Below are positions 27,265-36,043 of a stretch of 64,000 nt of DNA, in pieces. A model generated the notes under the pieces. It worked only from the letters and a program-made list of their open reading frames with translations, made no database searches and had not been told where the DNA came from. Origin of the DNA: Methanolobus profundi (GTDB lineage: Archaea; Halobacteriota; Methanosarcinia; Methanosarcinales; Methanosarcinaceae). The stretch covers positions 309,331 to 373,330 of the forward strand of contig NZ_FOUJ01000004.1 in assembly GCF_900114835.1 (NCBI RefSeq). The letters run 5' to 3'. How positions within the stretch are numbered: the first letter of the stretch is position 1; every line of letters begins with the position of its first letter. A program made the translations under genes and the position numbers.

Positions 27265-27435
27265 TTATTCATCCAGTCTGCCATGCCTGCGGTCTATATC
27301 GTCAAGCTGGTCCAGCATCTTTCGTAATGCTGTCCTTATGGCATCGGCCTGTGTAACGAACTTCTTGTTATCTCCTATGTGCCTGCTAAGGTCATCAAGA
27401 AGCTCCTGTGGGATATCAACACTCACTTTTGGCAT
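27265..27435 (-). CDS. 56-residue ribbon-helix-helix regulator
   Basis: Reads MPKVSVDIPQELLDDLSRHI and continues through FVTQADAIRTALRKML to RRHGRLDE. The strand (KVSVDIP), first helix (ELLDDLSRHIG) and second helix (ADAIRTALRKMLDQL) are those of a CopG/MetJ-type DNA-binding dimer. GGAAG precedes the ATG. A perfect palindrome ATTAGTCTAAT lies 33 bp upstream, suggesting it controls its own gene. No toxin or other partner gene is beside it; it stands between the TIM-barrel operon and tRNA-Lys. Confidence 0.85.
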   Translation of the reverse strand: MPKVSVDIPQELLDDLSRHIGDNKKFVTQADAIRTALRKMLDQLDDIDRRHGRLDE

Positions 27436-27467
27436 AGTTATACTTCCGTCTTTGAGAACGAAGATAG

Positions 27468-27478
27468 ATTAGTCTAAT
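27468..27478. promoter_or_regulatory. palindrome upstream of the RHH gene
   Basis: ATTAGTCTAAT is perfect around its central T. It is followed by GGGATTTAATC, a looser related copy. Probable autoregulatory site, by position only. Confidence 0.4.
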
Positions 27479-27550
27479 GGGATTTAATCTTTTAGAAGTA
27501 AGAAACATTTCGATGGATAAAAGAGTTAGAAACAGTAATATTATAAGATG

Positions 27551-27624
27551 CGAGCCGGAAGGGAGTTGAACCCTTGGCCTACGGATTAAGAGTCCGTCGC
27601 TCTGCCTGGCTAAGCTACCGGCCC
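27551..27624 (-). tRNA. tRNA-Lys (anticodon CUU)
   Basis: 74 nt. Acceptor arms GGGCCGG and CCGGCTC pair with one G-U, the anticodon arm ACGGA/TCCGT holds loop CTCTTAA with anticodon CTT, and the T arm AAGGG-TTCAACT-CCCTT is complete. Discriminator base G. No intron, and CCA is not encoded. Confidence 0.97.
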
Positions 27625-27670
27625 GCGTTGTTCTGCTCAGTTGAGCGAGACACCCATACGTACTAGCCTG

Positions 27671-27678
27671 ATATATAC
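27671..27678 (-). promoter_or_regulatory. TATA box for tRNA-Lys
   Basis: ATATATAC on the plus strand (GTATATAT on the minus), about 47 bp before the tRNA 5' end, which predicts a short leader removed by RNase P. Confidence 0.5.
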
Positions 27679-27863
27679 GTTTCGGTGAAACAGGTAAAAA
27701 GCAGATATTTTGCCTCCATTTAAGAGTTATTTCCTATATTTTTTTCAATTCAGAAGCAGATATCTTAGTTATGGATCAGTTTTTTCTCAATTAAGGGAAA
27801 TACCTGTTAAAATAGAAACACTTATGTATAAATAAATGCAGTCAGTTTGTTGGAGTTTTTATA

Positions 27864-28376
27864 ATGTATTGTCCCCATTGTGGTAATTTTAACGAGGATA
27901 CTGCGGTCTCATGCAGTACATGTGGTAATAGCCTGAGAGGAGGAATATCTTCCACACTTTCCGGTGACTTCCCTTATGTTGGCTTCTGGCCAAGGCTTGC
28001 TGCAGCGATAGTCGATGCGGTCATATTGAACATTGTTACATACATTGTTACTACAGCCGTAATGATGGCTTTTGGAGATGCGGTCTTTACAGGTATTGCA
28101 ATATCCTATGCCCTGTCCCTTGGAATAGGCATTCTTTACTTTGCCGGTCTTGAAAGCTCAGAAAAGCAGGCAACCTTTGGTAAGCAGGCTCTGGGGATCA
28201 AAGTAGTAGATATAGAGGGCAATAGAATATCGTTTGGAAAGGCCATTCTCAGATATATAACTAAGATCATAACAGGTCTCATGCTTGGTCTTGGATACTT
28301 TGCTATAATCTTCTCCGAAAAGAAGCAGGGTCTCTATGATATGATAGCACAGACCTATGTTGTATATAATAAGTAA
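27864..28376 (+). CDS. RDD-family membrane protein with zinc ribbon
   Basis: 170 residues. An N-terminal zinc ribbon (CPHCGNF...CSTCGNSL, residues 3-22) is joined to an RDD domain with three membrane segments (about 45-68, 77-95 and 132-150); the name-giving R-D-D residues appear as GFWPRLAAAIVDAV and the conserved TFGKQALGIKVVD follows. RDD proteins are linked to ion exchange or osmotic tolerance in some species, but function is unsettled. Single gene ending in a strong hairpin that overlaps its stop codon region. Confidence 0.87.
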   Translation: MYCPHCGNFNEDTAVSCSTCGNSLRGGISSTLSGDFPYVGFWPRLAAAIVDAVILNIVTYIVTTAVMMAFGDAVFTGIAISYALSLGIGILYFAGLESSEKQATFGKQALGIKVVDIEGNRISFGKAILRYITKIITGLMLGLGYFAIIFSEKKQGLYDMIAQTYVVYNK

Positions 28377-28394
28377 GCTTCCATGATGGAAGCT
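28376..28394 (+). terminator. hairpin terminator after the RDD gene
   Basis: AGCTTCCAT-G-ATGGAAGCT forms a perfect 9-bp stem and is followed by ACTATTTTTTATTG. Lies between convergent genes and may serve both. Confidence 0.7.
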
Positions 28395-28437
28395 ACTATT
28401 TTTTATTGTTTTTTATCCCAGCCAGATCCCAGTAATT

Positions 28438-30276
28438 TCAGATATGCTTCACAACACACCGTGAAAGTCCCATTATCTCGACCATGTCACTGTTATCAGG
28501 ACTCTGAATGATCATCTGTCCTTTCTTGAGGTATGGGATACGTTTCTCAAACTCTTTTTTAACCTTCATTGTACTGATCGCAGCATCGTTGCTGAGATTG
28601 AGGATAACTCGAGTGTTGATCTGCTTGAAGATCGTGTCATCAATGTCCTGTGGGTCCTGTGTGATCAGGAAAAGTCCCAGACCTTCCTTTCTTCCCTGAC
28701 GTGCAGCGTCGGCGAACTTGGAGATGAGCCTCCTTGAATGCTCTCCGCCTGCCTTTGCAAGATAGCGGTGTGCTTCATCAAGTCCAAGAATGATAGGCGT
28801 GTCCTTTACGGCAGCCTCACCTGAAGTGCTCAGTTTGTTATCAACTATCAGGCTCATCAAAGTGAGGGTTATGATATCACGTATACGTGTGTTAGTGATG
28901 TACTCTGTGGGGAACACACTGACCTGTCCCGGTTTGAATATCTGCTCAAGCATCTCGGAGATCGGTCTTGCAGGCTGGTCGAACACTTTTGCAAGGGCAC
29001 GGTTCTTTACCCTGCGTACGATACCATCATACGATGATTCGTGTATCTTGTGTGTTTCCTCAGTGTAATAGTTCCTTGTGATATCATCATCGATAAAGTC
29101 AGTAAAACCAATGTATGTGTGTTTTCCGCCCTTTTTGAAGTAATCCTCAAGAAGCACATCTATGCCCACATATTGCAGCTCTGTCATACCAACAGGTGCT
29201 ATGAGCCATGAATTATTACGTACCATCTCGAATGGGATAGTGAACTCTATCTGTTCTGCCCTTGACCTGCCTGTGTAGCCTTCACCATTGATCTTGGCTA
29301 CAAAGGTCTTCGTATTCCTGCAGGCACCGAAATTGACCTTCTCAGCCCTGAATTTGAAATCATCCTCATCTGTTATCTCTGGGTTGTCCTCGAACAACTG
29401 GGAATACTCATCCTGCGGGTCCATCACCACAAGACATGGATTCCTCCTTTCCTCAGAGCCACGAAGCTTGTAGCGATTGTCTTCGCTCATGAATTGACGC
29501 AGTATATTCTTTGTCAGGAAGGTCTTTCCTGTACCAGTACTACCACAGACCAGCATGTGTCTGAATATCAGCGGATCACCCATTGAGTAGTCATTTCTCA
29601 TGTAATATGGAACTGTAGGAGGTACTGCATGTGTCCTGACAAGCTCACCACCAACGCTCAGGTGTCCCATGAATATCCCTTCCTCCGGTATATTGAGACC
29701 TGTCTGTATCTTCTTCTTATCAGTGACTGGTAGTATCGGAGTGTTGGGACGTGGTATCCTGTCGCTCATTCTTCTGGAAAGCCCTGTACCTTTACCATTG
29801 GGCTCGTAAAGGATGCATGTAGGGTCAAGGTATGCCAGGAACTTGTAATCCACCTCATCGGTGGTATTGGACTTCAGCATCCTTCTGGAATGTATCTCTG
29901 TAGCATCGTCAACTGCGAATTCCTGCAAGTACTGGAGTTTCCATATCCTTGCGAACAGGTCCTCATCTCCGTATGGGACCATGACATAGGTTCCAAGTCT
30001 CACTTTCTGGCGATGGGAAGTTGTGATGTATCCGGTGATCCTTGCACCTGCTTCAGTGATCTCCAGGGGATCGATACCAGTTGTTATTATTCCAAATGCC
30101 TCATCTGATACACCATTCTCACTTTGTGATGGAACGGCAGGCCCCGGTTCGAAATCCTCGAACATCTCCTTTTCTTCTTCCACACCTGCAGCAACATCAG
30201 CTTTTGCTTCTTTCTCAGCTTTGTTATCTGTAGTTTCCCTGTCCCTTGCAAAAGAAAGTATATCCTCATCTCTCAT
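28438..30276 (-). CDS. herA: HerA DNA helicase/translocase
   Basis: Hexameric ATPase that works with the NurA nuclease in DNA end resection. A poorly conserved acidic N-terminus (1-60) leads to the HAS barrel (about 65-190), then the FtsK/HerA ATPase core with Walker A GSTGTGKTF (about 245-252), Walker B IILGLDEAHRYL and the sensor LFLITQDPQDI. I favour the start at 30276 because AGGTGG lies 10 nt before it; upstream ATGs at 30300 and 30285 are possible. The gene overlaps the end of nurA. Mre11 and Rad50, common partners, are not in this window. Confidence 0.93.
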   Translation of the reverse strand: MRDEDILSFARDRETTDNKAEKEAKADVAAGVEEEKEMFEDFEPGPAVPSQSENGVSDEAFGIITTGIDPLEITEAGARITGYITTSHRQKVRLGTYVMVPYGDEDLFARIWKLQYLQEFAVDDATEIHSRRMLKSNTTDEVDYKFLAYLDPTCILYEPNGKGTGLSRRMSDRIPRPNTPILPVTDKKKIQTGLNIPEEGIFMGHLSVGGELVRTHAVPPTVPYYMRNDYSMGDPLIFRHMLVCGSTGTGKTFLTKNILRQFMSEDNRYKLRGSEERRNPCLVVMDPQDEYSQLFEDNPEITDEDDFKFRAEKVNFGACRNTKTFVAKINGEGYTGRSRAEQIEFTIPFEMVRNNSWLIAPVGMTELQYVGIDVLLEDYFKKGGKHTYIGFTDFIDDDITRNYYTEETHKIHESSYDGIVRRVKNRALAKVFDQPARPISEMLEQIFKPGQVSVFPTEYITNTRIRDIITLTLMSLIVDNKLSTSGEAAVKDTPIILGLDEAHRYLAKAGGEHSRRLISKFADAARQGRKEGLGLFLITQDPQDIDDTIFKQINTRVILNLSNDAAISTMKVKKEFEKRIPYLKKGQMIIQSPDNSDMVEIMGLSRCVVKHI

Positions 30277-31549
30277 ATTTCTCATCCCACCTGGTATCAT
30301 TATAATTTGTATCTATTCTGGAGTTCCTGAACCTGTCTATTATATGTTTTCTTTCCGGGACAGGTATCTTTGCTATCGTATCTGCTTTTGACAGGGTCTT
30401 TGGTATGCCGTTCAGTGCCAGATCGTAGAGCACCTTCCTTGTTATCATGTTCCTCATGTCGTCGTTCTTCACAAGTCCGTAGGGTGATTCGATCTTGAAC
30501 ATTGTGTTGAGCTTGGGGACAAATACCATGAAGAAACTGAGCGCATAATCCTCTGCGTCGAATTTACCGGTAGCAAGATCTGCTACCAGTGGAGATGTTG
30601 ACTTTAGCATCTTCTCGTAGAACTGGTTTGGCTGAACGAACCAGTTAGTGTAGGTGATATATCTGCCAGTTGCTCTTCGGTCCATTCCCGTTCTTTCAAG
30701 AGACAGGGCATTCTTGAAGAACTGTGCATCTACAAGCCATGGAATATCGATTCCGGGATCATGCTTTTTGAGTGCCAGCATTATCTGGATGTCCTCAGGG
30801 TTCTTGACAAATCCCACCAGAGGCTTTTTCTTTTCGATATGATGGTCCATTATATCGATATAGTTCTGGATTATCTTTCTGCCACTTGGGTCCGTTCTTA
30901 TGTCCACCTCATCGGAATTCACTACCATCCAGTACATGACCCTTTTAGGATAGATAGGACCGTCCATTATGAAGAAACTCTCACTTTCCAGTCGTTCAAG
31001 CATCCAGAGTATGTGCTCTGACTCACTCAGGTAAAGTGCCACATCGTGCAGGATATCCGTTACCTTCTTTTTAAGCAGGCCCGGCTGGATTCGGATTATC
31101 TTCTTTCTTCCTGAACCGTTATCAAAGGATTCCCAGTCCTTGCTTGTATTGATATACACTTTTTCGCTGGAAGTGTATGCTGCTGCCACTATGGTCCTCT
31201 TGTCATGTATATCGAGGTCAGAAGGAGTGCTTGCCATGGCACAGTGGCAGAGATCGACATAAAGTCCGTTATCGAATGTCTTTGCAGTGGTACTTCCACT
31301 GTCGCATGAATATGTTAATGGAAAAGGGTCTTCTGCCTGTAGCATCCTCTCGATACTTGCTTTCCCGCGTGTCACCGGTCCGATCGATCTCAGGACTACC
31401 TTACCATCATATTCCAGTTTCCTGAGACGCTCAAGGATATTGGATATCCTTTCAGTATCGTCATTATCGTTGTCATCCTTTTTGAAGCAGACATCGATGC
31501 GATCGACCATCTCATGTATCTCTTTTATGTGAACCGGTTCAAGGGTCAT
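30266..31549 (-). CDS. nurA: NurA 5'-3' nuclease
   Basis: 427-residue nuclease partner of HerA. The conserved first metal ligand is Asp in TYSCDSGSTTAKTFDNG, and the C-terminal segments VDAQFFKNALSLERTG and the later YGLVKNDD are typical. Initiates the 5' strand resection that makes 3' overhangs for RadA. Its stop lies inside the start region of herA, so the pair is translationally coupled. The upstream 302-bp region is shared with the divergent symporter. Confidence 0.9.
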   Translation of the reverse strand: MTLEPVHIKEIHEMVDRIDVCFKKDDNDNDDTERISNILERLRKLEYDGKVVLRSIGPVTRGKASIERMLQAEDPFPLTYSCDSGSTTAKTFDNGLYVDLCHCAMASTPSDLDIHDKRTIVAAAYTSSEKVYINTSKDWESFDNGSGRKKIIRIQPGLLKKKVTDILHDVALYLSESEHILWMLERLESESFFIMDGPIYPKRVMYWMVVNSDEVDIRTDPSGRKIIQNYIDIMDHHIEKKKPLVGFVKNPEDIQIMLALKKHDPGIDIPWLVDAQFFKNALSLERTGMDRRATGRYITYTNWFVQPNQFYEKMLKSTSPLVADLATGKFDAEDYALSFFMVFVPKLNTMFKIESPYGLVKNDDMRNMITRKVLYDLALNGIPKTLSKADTIAKIPVPERKHIIDRFRNSRIDTNYNDTRWDEKYER

Positions 31550-31782
31550 GGTATGGAATAGTATCTGAATGATAATATTATTTTGTATCGATGGTCACAA
31601 TTTGAAATGATCCTGTGGTGTTCATGTATGGAAATCAATTTTATTTTTTCTTTCAAAAATAGTCGGAAAACTAAATAAGTGCTGAAAGAGTGTGTTTGGA
31701 ATATAAGGTTAAATAAAGTTGATTAAAGGTAAACTATATTTTTTGAAAACCCTTATATAGTAATCCAATAAGAGTTATGTTA

Positions 31783-31792
31783 CATATATAAA
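31783..31792 (+). promoter_or_regulatory. promoter of the symporter gene; 302-bp divergent gap
   Basis: CATATATAAA, about 60-70 bp before the symporter ATG, with GAGGT just upstream of the start codon. A second box CTTATATAG lies at 31752-31760. CCAATA (31765-31770) and TATTGG (31811-31816) flank the promoter as an inverted pair. Nothing else was seen in 31550-31851. Confidence 0.4.
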
Positions 31793-31851
31793 GCTCTTCG
31801 ATAGTGTTTCTATTGGAGTTTCATTCTTATTTATAAAGAGAGGTAGTAGTT

Positions 31852-33786
31852 ATGGAAAGTTATCAAATATTCCTTATATTGATGGCAGTCTACTTGTTAG
31901 GGCTGATCGGTATAGGATTGTATTTCACTAAACGTCAGAGGTCTGTGACAGATTTCTGGCTCGCAGGTCGTAAAATAAGTGCTGTAGGAATTGGTTTCTC
32001 GGCAGCATCATCGTGGATGACGGCAGGAGGTATCCTGGCAGTTATCGGTCTTTACATGGTGCTTGGAATGGGTTCCATATGGAGCTTTGTAGCCCCTAAT
32101 ATCCTTGCATTGCTTCTTATCGCCCTTTTCGTTGGTAAGATAAAGCATCTGCCAGCGATCACACAGCCAGAACTCCTGGAACAGAGGTTCAGCAGTGCTA
32201 TCCGTGGTCCTGTAGCAATTATCATTGCAATAGTAATGGCTCTTTTCGCGGTTGCTGATATCAAAGGTTTTTCACTTGTACTCAGTATCTTCTTCGGTCT
32301 TGAACCGATCTATGCAGCAGCCATCGTCGCTCTTGCGATCTCAGTATATGTGACCCTTGGTGGTTTCTCAGCAGTTATCTGGACAGATATGATCCAGTTC
32401 ATAATGCTTGCAACCTTCTCGATCATAATCGCCTTTGTACTTGTAACTGCAGCAACATCAGGTTCTGCTGATGCAACTGCTATGACAACATCCGATCTTT
32501 TCGGTGATGTACCTTCAGGATGGTGGAATCCGTTCGTTGTAGGTATCCCGGCGGTCCTGATAGCTATATTCGCCATCATCCCAGGATGGATCACAGAGCA
32601 GGACCCATGGCAAAGGATCTGGGCAGCAAAGGATGAGAGGTCAGCAAGGCTTGGTATGGTCCTTGGTTCATTCCTCATTTTCCTTATCTTCGGTGTAGCA
32701 TGTACTGCTATCGCGATAAGTCTTAACCACATCTATCCTGAGATACCGGCTTCATTTGCAGATATCGGAATGGGTGCAATGGCGGCAGCAGAACCCGCTC
32801 TTCTTGTCTACATTGTAAGCACTCTTTCACCAATTGCGATCGGTCTTTGTGCAGTCGGTCTTGCAGCAGCTGCAATGTCCTCTGCTGATACCTTTGCAAC
32901 ATCAGGTGGTTCCTGTCTTTCACGTGACATCTATCAGAGATACATAAAACCTGATGCAACCATGAAACAGATGATGAAAATAAACAGGATAAGTGTCCTG
33001 ATCATCGTCGCACTGGCAACTGTACTTTCTTTCTACATTGACAGTATAATCGATGTTATCCACATTGCAACCTTCATTGCAAGTGCATCCTATTTCTTCC
33101 CTCTCATGGGAGGTCTTTACTGGAAGCGTGCAACCAAGCAAGGTGCTCTTGCAGGACTTATCGTTGGTGCTATCGTGCAGATCGGTCTGACAGCTGTGGA
33201 CCTGGCAAATACTGAGCCATTCGCACTGGCCTACCTTGATTCGATCCACCCTGTGCTCTCTAACCACGGTGTCATTGTGGGAATGCTTGCAAGTGGAATA
33301 GCTTTCTTCGGTGTGTCACTGGCAACAAAACCATCCAGTACTGTAAACCTTGCTCCGTTCTTCCCTGATGAGGCAGAGAAACTGGAGAAAGAGGCTATGA
33401 TCGTGGATGAGTCCGATCTTGAGTACAAGAAGCTTCTTGATGTAATTGAGAAGGAGGTTACAGGAGACCGTGCGATCGTCAAGTTGAACCTAGAGGCATC
33501 TGCAACTATAAACTGGGACAGGTTCATTACCGAGCTTAAGGAGATCCATCCATCATGGGTAACTCCAGCCGGAAAGGACTCTGTTTACAGATTGACAAAA
33601 GCAGATATGCTGGCATGTGTCTCACTTACCCGTGGTGACAGTGAGAAAGAACTCTGGTTCGCAGCAGAACCAATGGCCTCAGATCTTGATCTTAGTGTCA
33701 AGGAATTCCTGATAGCCTTCAAGCAGGTTGCAGAGGCACTGGCAAATGTCGGTCTGTTAATGACCCTGCCATCAGGGGATAACTGA
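31852..33786 (+). CDS. sodium:solute symporter, PutP-like, with C-terminal extension
   Basis: 644 residues, longer than the usual 480-520 of the family. About 13 membrane segments span 1-500, with the family pattern GGRKISAVGIGFSAASSWMTAGG-like start, ITQPELLEQRFSS, and the Na+-site stretch GLAAAAMSSADTF. The last 140 residues (about 505-644) are soluble and charged, and include LEYKKLLDVIEKEVTGD and LWFAAEPMASDLDL; this looks like a regulatory domain I cannot name. Substrate could be proline, betaine or an organic acid. Sodium-driven import suits a methanogen with a sodium gradient. A hairpin terminator follows. Confidence 0.88.
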   Translation: MESYQIFLILMAVYLLGLIGIGLYFTKRQRSVTDFWLAGRKISAVGIGFSAASSWMTAGGILAVIGLYMVLGMGSIWSFVAPNILALLLIALFVGKIKHLPAITQPELLEQRFSSAIRGPVAIIIAIVMALFAVADIKGFSLVLSIFFGLEPIYAAAIVALAISVYVTLGGFSAVIWTDMIQFIMLATFSIIIAFVLVTAATSGSADATAMTTSDLFGDVPSGWWNPFVVGIPAVLIAIFAIIPGWITEQDPWQRIWAAKDERSARLGMVLGSFLIFLIFGVACTAIAISLNHIYPEIPASFADIGMGAMAAAEPALLVYIVSTLSPIAIGLCAVGLAAAAMSSADTFATSGGSCLSRDIYQRYIKPDATMKQMMKINRISVLIIVALATVLSFYIDSIIDVIHIATFIASASYFFPLMGGLYWKRATKQGALAGLIVGAIVQIGLTAVDLANTEPFALAYLDSIHPVLSNHGVIVGMLASGIAFFGVSLATKPSSTVNLAPFFPDEAEKLEKEAMIVDESDLEYKKLLDVIEKEVTGDRAIVKLNLEASATINWDRFITELKEIHPSWVTPAGKDSVYRLTKADMLACVSLTRGDSEKELWFAAEPMASDLDLSVKEFLIAFKQVAEALANVGLLMTLPSGDN

Positions 33787-33811
33787 GATCCAGTATAGTT
33801 TCGTTCTTAAG

Positions 33812-33830
33812 CTCCGGACAGGTTCCGGAG
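33812..33830 (+). terminator. hairpin terminator after the symporter
   Basis: CTCCGGA and TCCGGAG pair over a 5-nt loop and are followed by TAACTATTTTTTCTTC. Confidence 0.7.
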
Positions 33831-33970
33831 TAACTATTTTTTCTTCTGTATTTTATTTTGAGTTAAATAAATAACATTTTCAGATATTTATTTACTTCAT
33901 ATATATTATGGACCTATAATATTCAGAACTTATATCTATGGCAAATTCCATAATATAAAATGTGGTACCA

Positions 33971-34276
33971 ATGGAAATCAAAAATCCTATACTGAACATT
34001 GAAATGACTGAAGAGAACAGAGATAAGATCCGATCATTGAAGGAAGACTTTGAAAAGCTGAGCACTGAAGAAAAGCTCGATGTAGTGGAACTTCAGAACG
34101 TGATGCTCCAAAAGGTTTCCAACCACCGGGACATGTATGGTATTCCTGCAGAGACCAGGAAGGCCGAGAGAGATCCAAATGATATCATCTCACATATGTC
34201 ATCAAAGTCACTGGATTATTCCCAGACATGTATAAATTATTACATGTCAAAGATCAGCTCTGCACTTAAGAAATAA
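33971..34276 (+). CDS. small hypothetical protein
   Basis: About 101 residues, highly charged and helical, with no membrane segment. I do not recognise the family. A coiled-coil-like stretch ENRDKIRSLKEDFEKLSTEE is followed by YGIPAETRKAERDP and a short C-terminal helix. ATG at 33971 is preferred over a GTG at 33962. Stands alone, in the same direction as the MetE-like gene but separated by 133 bp including a weak hairpin. Confidence 0.65.
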   Translation: MEIKNPILNIEMTEENRDKIRSLKEDFEKLSTEEKLDVVELQNVMLQKVSNHRDMYGIPAETRKAERDPNDIISHMSSKSLDYSQTCINYYMSKISSALKK

Positions 34277-34409
34277 AGCGGTATACTAGCCGTTTTTATC
34301 CCCTTTTCTTTTTGGGTAATTGTTCTGGTAGTGTAAACTCTCATTTTCTTTTACTATTACATGTCATCACTCAAAACCTATAAGTTAAATACATGTCAAT
34401 AATGCTGGC

Positions 34410-35444
34410 ATGGCAGAGATCATCTTCGACGATATTGGCAGTTTTCCCCTTCCGGCAGGTATATCCAAAGAGTGGATGGCAGGTAAGTTCTCAGAGAAGA
34501 GAAATGATGAGGACCTGTTCAAGGTCATCAATGATGCTTTCCTGAAGAAGGTTGAAGCAGGTGTAGAGGTTCCTACATATCCGCAATATCAGGATATGAA
34601 TGAGCAGTTCCTGTCAGTTATCAGGGATCCTGAATGTACTGAGGAACCATTCAAAGTAAAGACATCTGATGCCCGTATCCTTGAGCTTGAAGCCATTGAA
34701 GAGGTTGCCAGGACCTACAGGGAAGAACATGGAGAAAAGCTTGATGTCCGTGTATGTGTCACCGGTCCTCTTGAACTCTATCTTAAGGAATTTGGCGGCA
34801 CCGAGTATGTCGATATACTGAACCTGTTAGGAGAGAGTGTGGACCGTTTTGTGAAGAACTCACTTTCAAATGCAAAGGACTTCAATATAAAGACAATTTC
34901 CATAGATGAGCCAAGTATCGGTATCAATCCTCAGGTCATGTTCTCTGACAATGACCTTATCAAAGCAATGGACATTGCATGCAGTTCTGCCAGAAAGGCC
35001 GGTTGCGATGTGGAGATCCATCTTCATTCACCATTGCATTATAAACTTGCATGCCAGACCGAGAATATCAGCGTCATCGGTGTCGAATCTGCAGCAACTC
35101 CATCCTATCTTGACCTTATCGATAAAAAGGAACTTGAGGACAGTGATTCCTATATGAGGGTCGGGATCGCAAGGACGGATATCTTCAACCTTGTTGCAGT
35201 GCTTAACGATAAATATGACACCAATGTCTGGAAGGAAACCCAATACTTCCCCGAGATCATCAATGATATGGAAACTCCTGAGATCATCTCAAAGAGACTT
35301 TCAAAGGCTTACTCAATGTTCGGTGAGAGTATAAAGTACGCAGGTCCCGACTGTGGTCTGGGTTCATGGCCATCACAGGAGATGGCAGCTCAGTTATTCT
35401 CTAATGTTAAAGAGGGTATGGATGATTTCAGGAAAGGGTTGTAA
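34410..35444 (+). CDS. MetE-core methionine synthase-like methyltransferase
   Basis: 344 residues equal to the catalytic C-terminal half of MetE, the folate-independent core form used by archaea; corrinoid proteins probably supply the methyl group. Family signatures are present: IGSFPLPAG, the VTGPLELYL strand, SIDEPSIGINP and PDCGLGSWP. The zinc ligands line up as His204, Glu226 and Cys315, but the position normally filled by Cys in H-x-C is His206 (IHLHSP). The substrate may be homocysteine or another thiol. Short leader; the message has no adjacent operon partner. Confidence 0.85.
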   Translation: MAEIIFDDIGSFPLPAGISKEWMAGKFSEKRNDEDLFKVINDAFLKKVEAGVEVPTYPQYQDMNEQFLSVIRDPECTEEPFKVKTSDARILELEAIEEVARTYREEHGEKLDVRVCVTGPLELYLKEFGGTEYVDILNLLGESVDRFVKNSLSNAKDFNIKTISIDEPSIGINPQVMFSDNDLIKAMDIACSSARKAGCDVEIHLHSPLHYKLACQTENISVIGVESAATPSYLDLIDKKELEDSDSYMRVGIARTDIFNLVAVLNDKYDTNVWKETQYFPEIINDMETPEIISKRLSKAYSMFGESIKYAGPDCGLGSWPSQEMAAQLFSNVKEGMDDFRKGL

Positions 35445-35505
35445 GGATTATTTTAGACCGATCATCCATTTGTAAGTATCCAGATTCGTTTTCTGGATTC
35501 TTCCC

Positions 35506-35862
35506 TTGTTTTCTCTTAGTGGAACTCTTTTCATGGTCAGGATCATGATAGAGTGGGTTCTATTCTTCTTCAGTCCTTTTGATCCGATCTGTTCAAATTC
35601 GGACCCTATGCCGGAGTCTGACTATAAAGGCAGGTTTGCATGGTCCAGTGTTACGGTCACTGTTGCCAGTGAGGATATTCTTGTTCCAACTGTTGTTCGT
35701 GGGAACTGGGTAATAGATGATGTTCCGGATAAGGAAGTGGTAGGAGTAACAGGTTTTGATGGTAATGTTACTTTCACATCTGACAGGATACGTCTTGAGA
35801 CTGCGAGATTCATCCCGGATGGCTTCTTTAAATTCAATGTAATAAGCCCGGTATCCTGTTAA
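35506..35862 (+). pseudogene. orphan copy of the subtilase C-terminal domain
   Basis: 118-residue open frame. Residues about 41-112 match the last 75 residues of the subtilase that starts 181 bp downstream: G-R-F / G-K-F, then TVTV / TVNV, V-P-x-x-V-x-G-x-W, a D-rich turn, V-T-F-T-S / V-F-T-S and a closing F-x-V strand. The first 40 residues are hydrophobic (MIEWVLFFFSPF) but lack a clean signal cleavage site. Most likely the tail of a lost subtilase copy or a detached domain; a small secreted protein is the alternative. Confidence 0.5.
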
Positions 35863-36043
35863 AAAGCAAAATTCAGTGCAGTGGTTCTTTGAACCATTTC
35901 CACCTTATTTATCTTAGAGTTAGTTATGATCTCAAATAAAATCAGTTTAATTTATTTTTATATAATTTTGGCTCTAATTAAAAAAGTGTATATAGTATCG
36001 ACTTGAACATACTTACAACTATAAGTTGGTATGGTGATACGAT

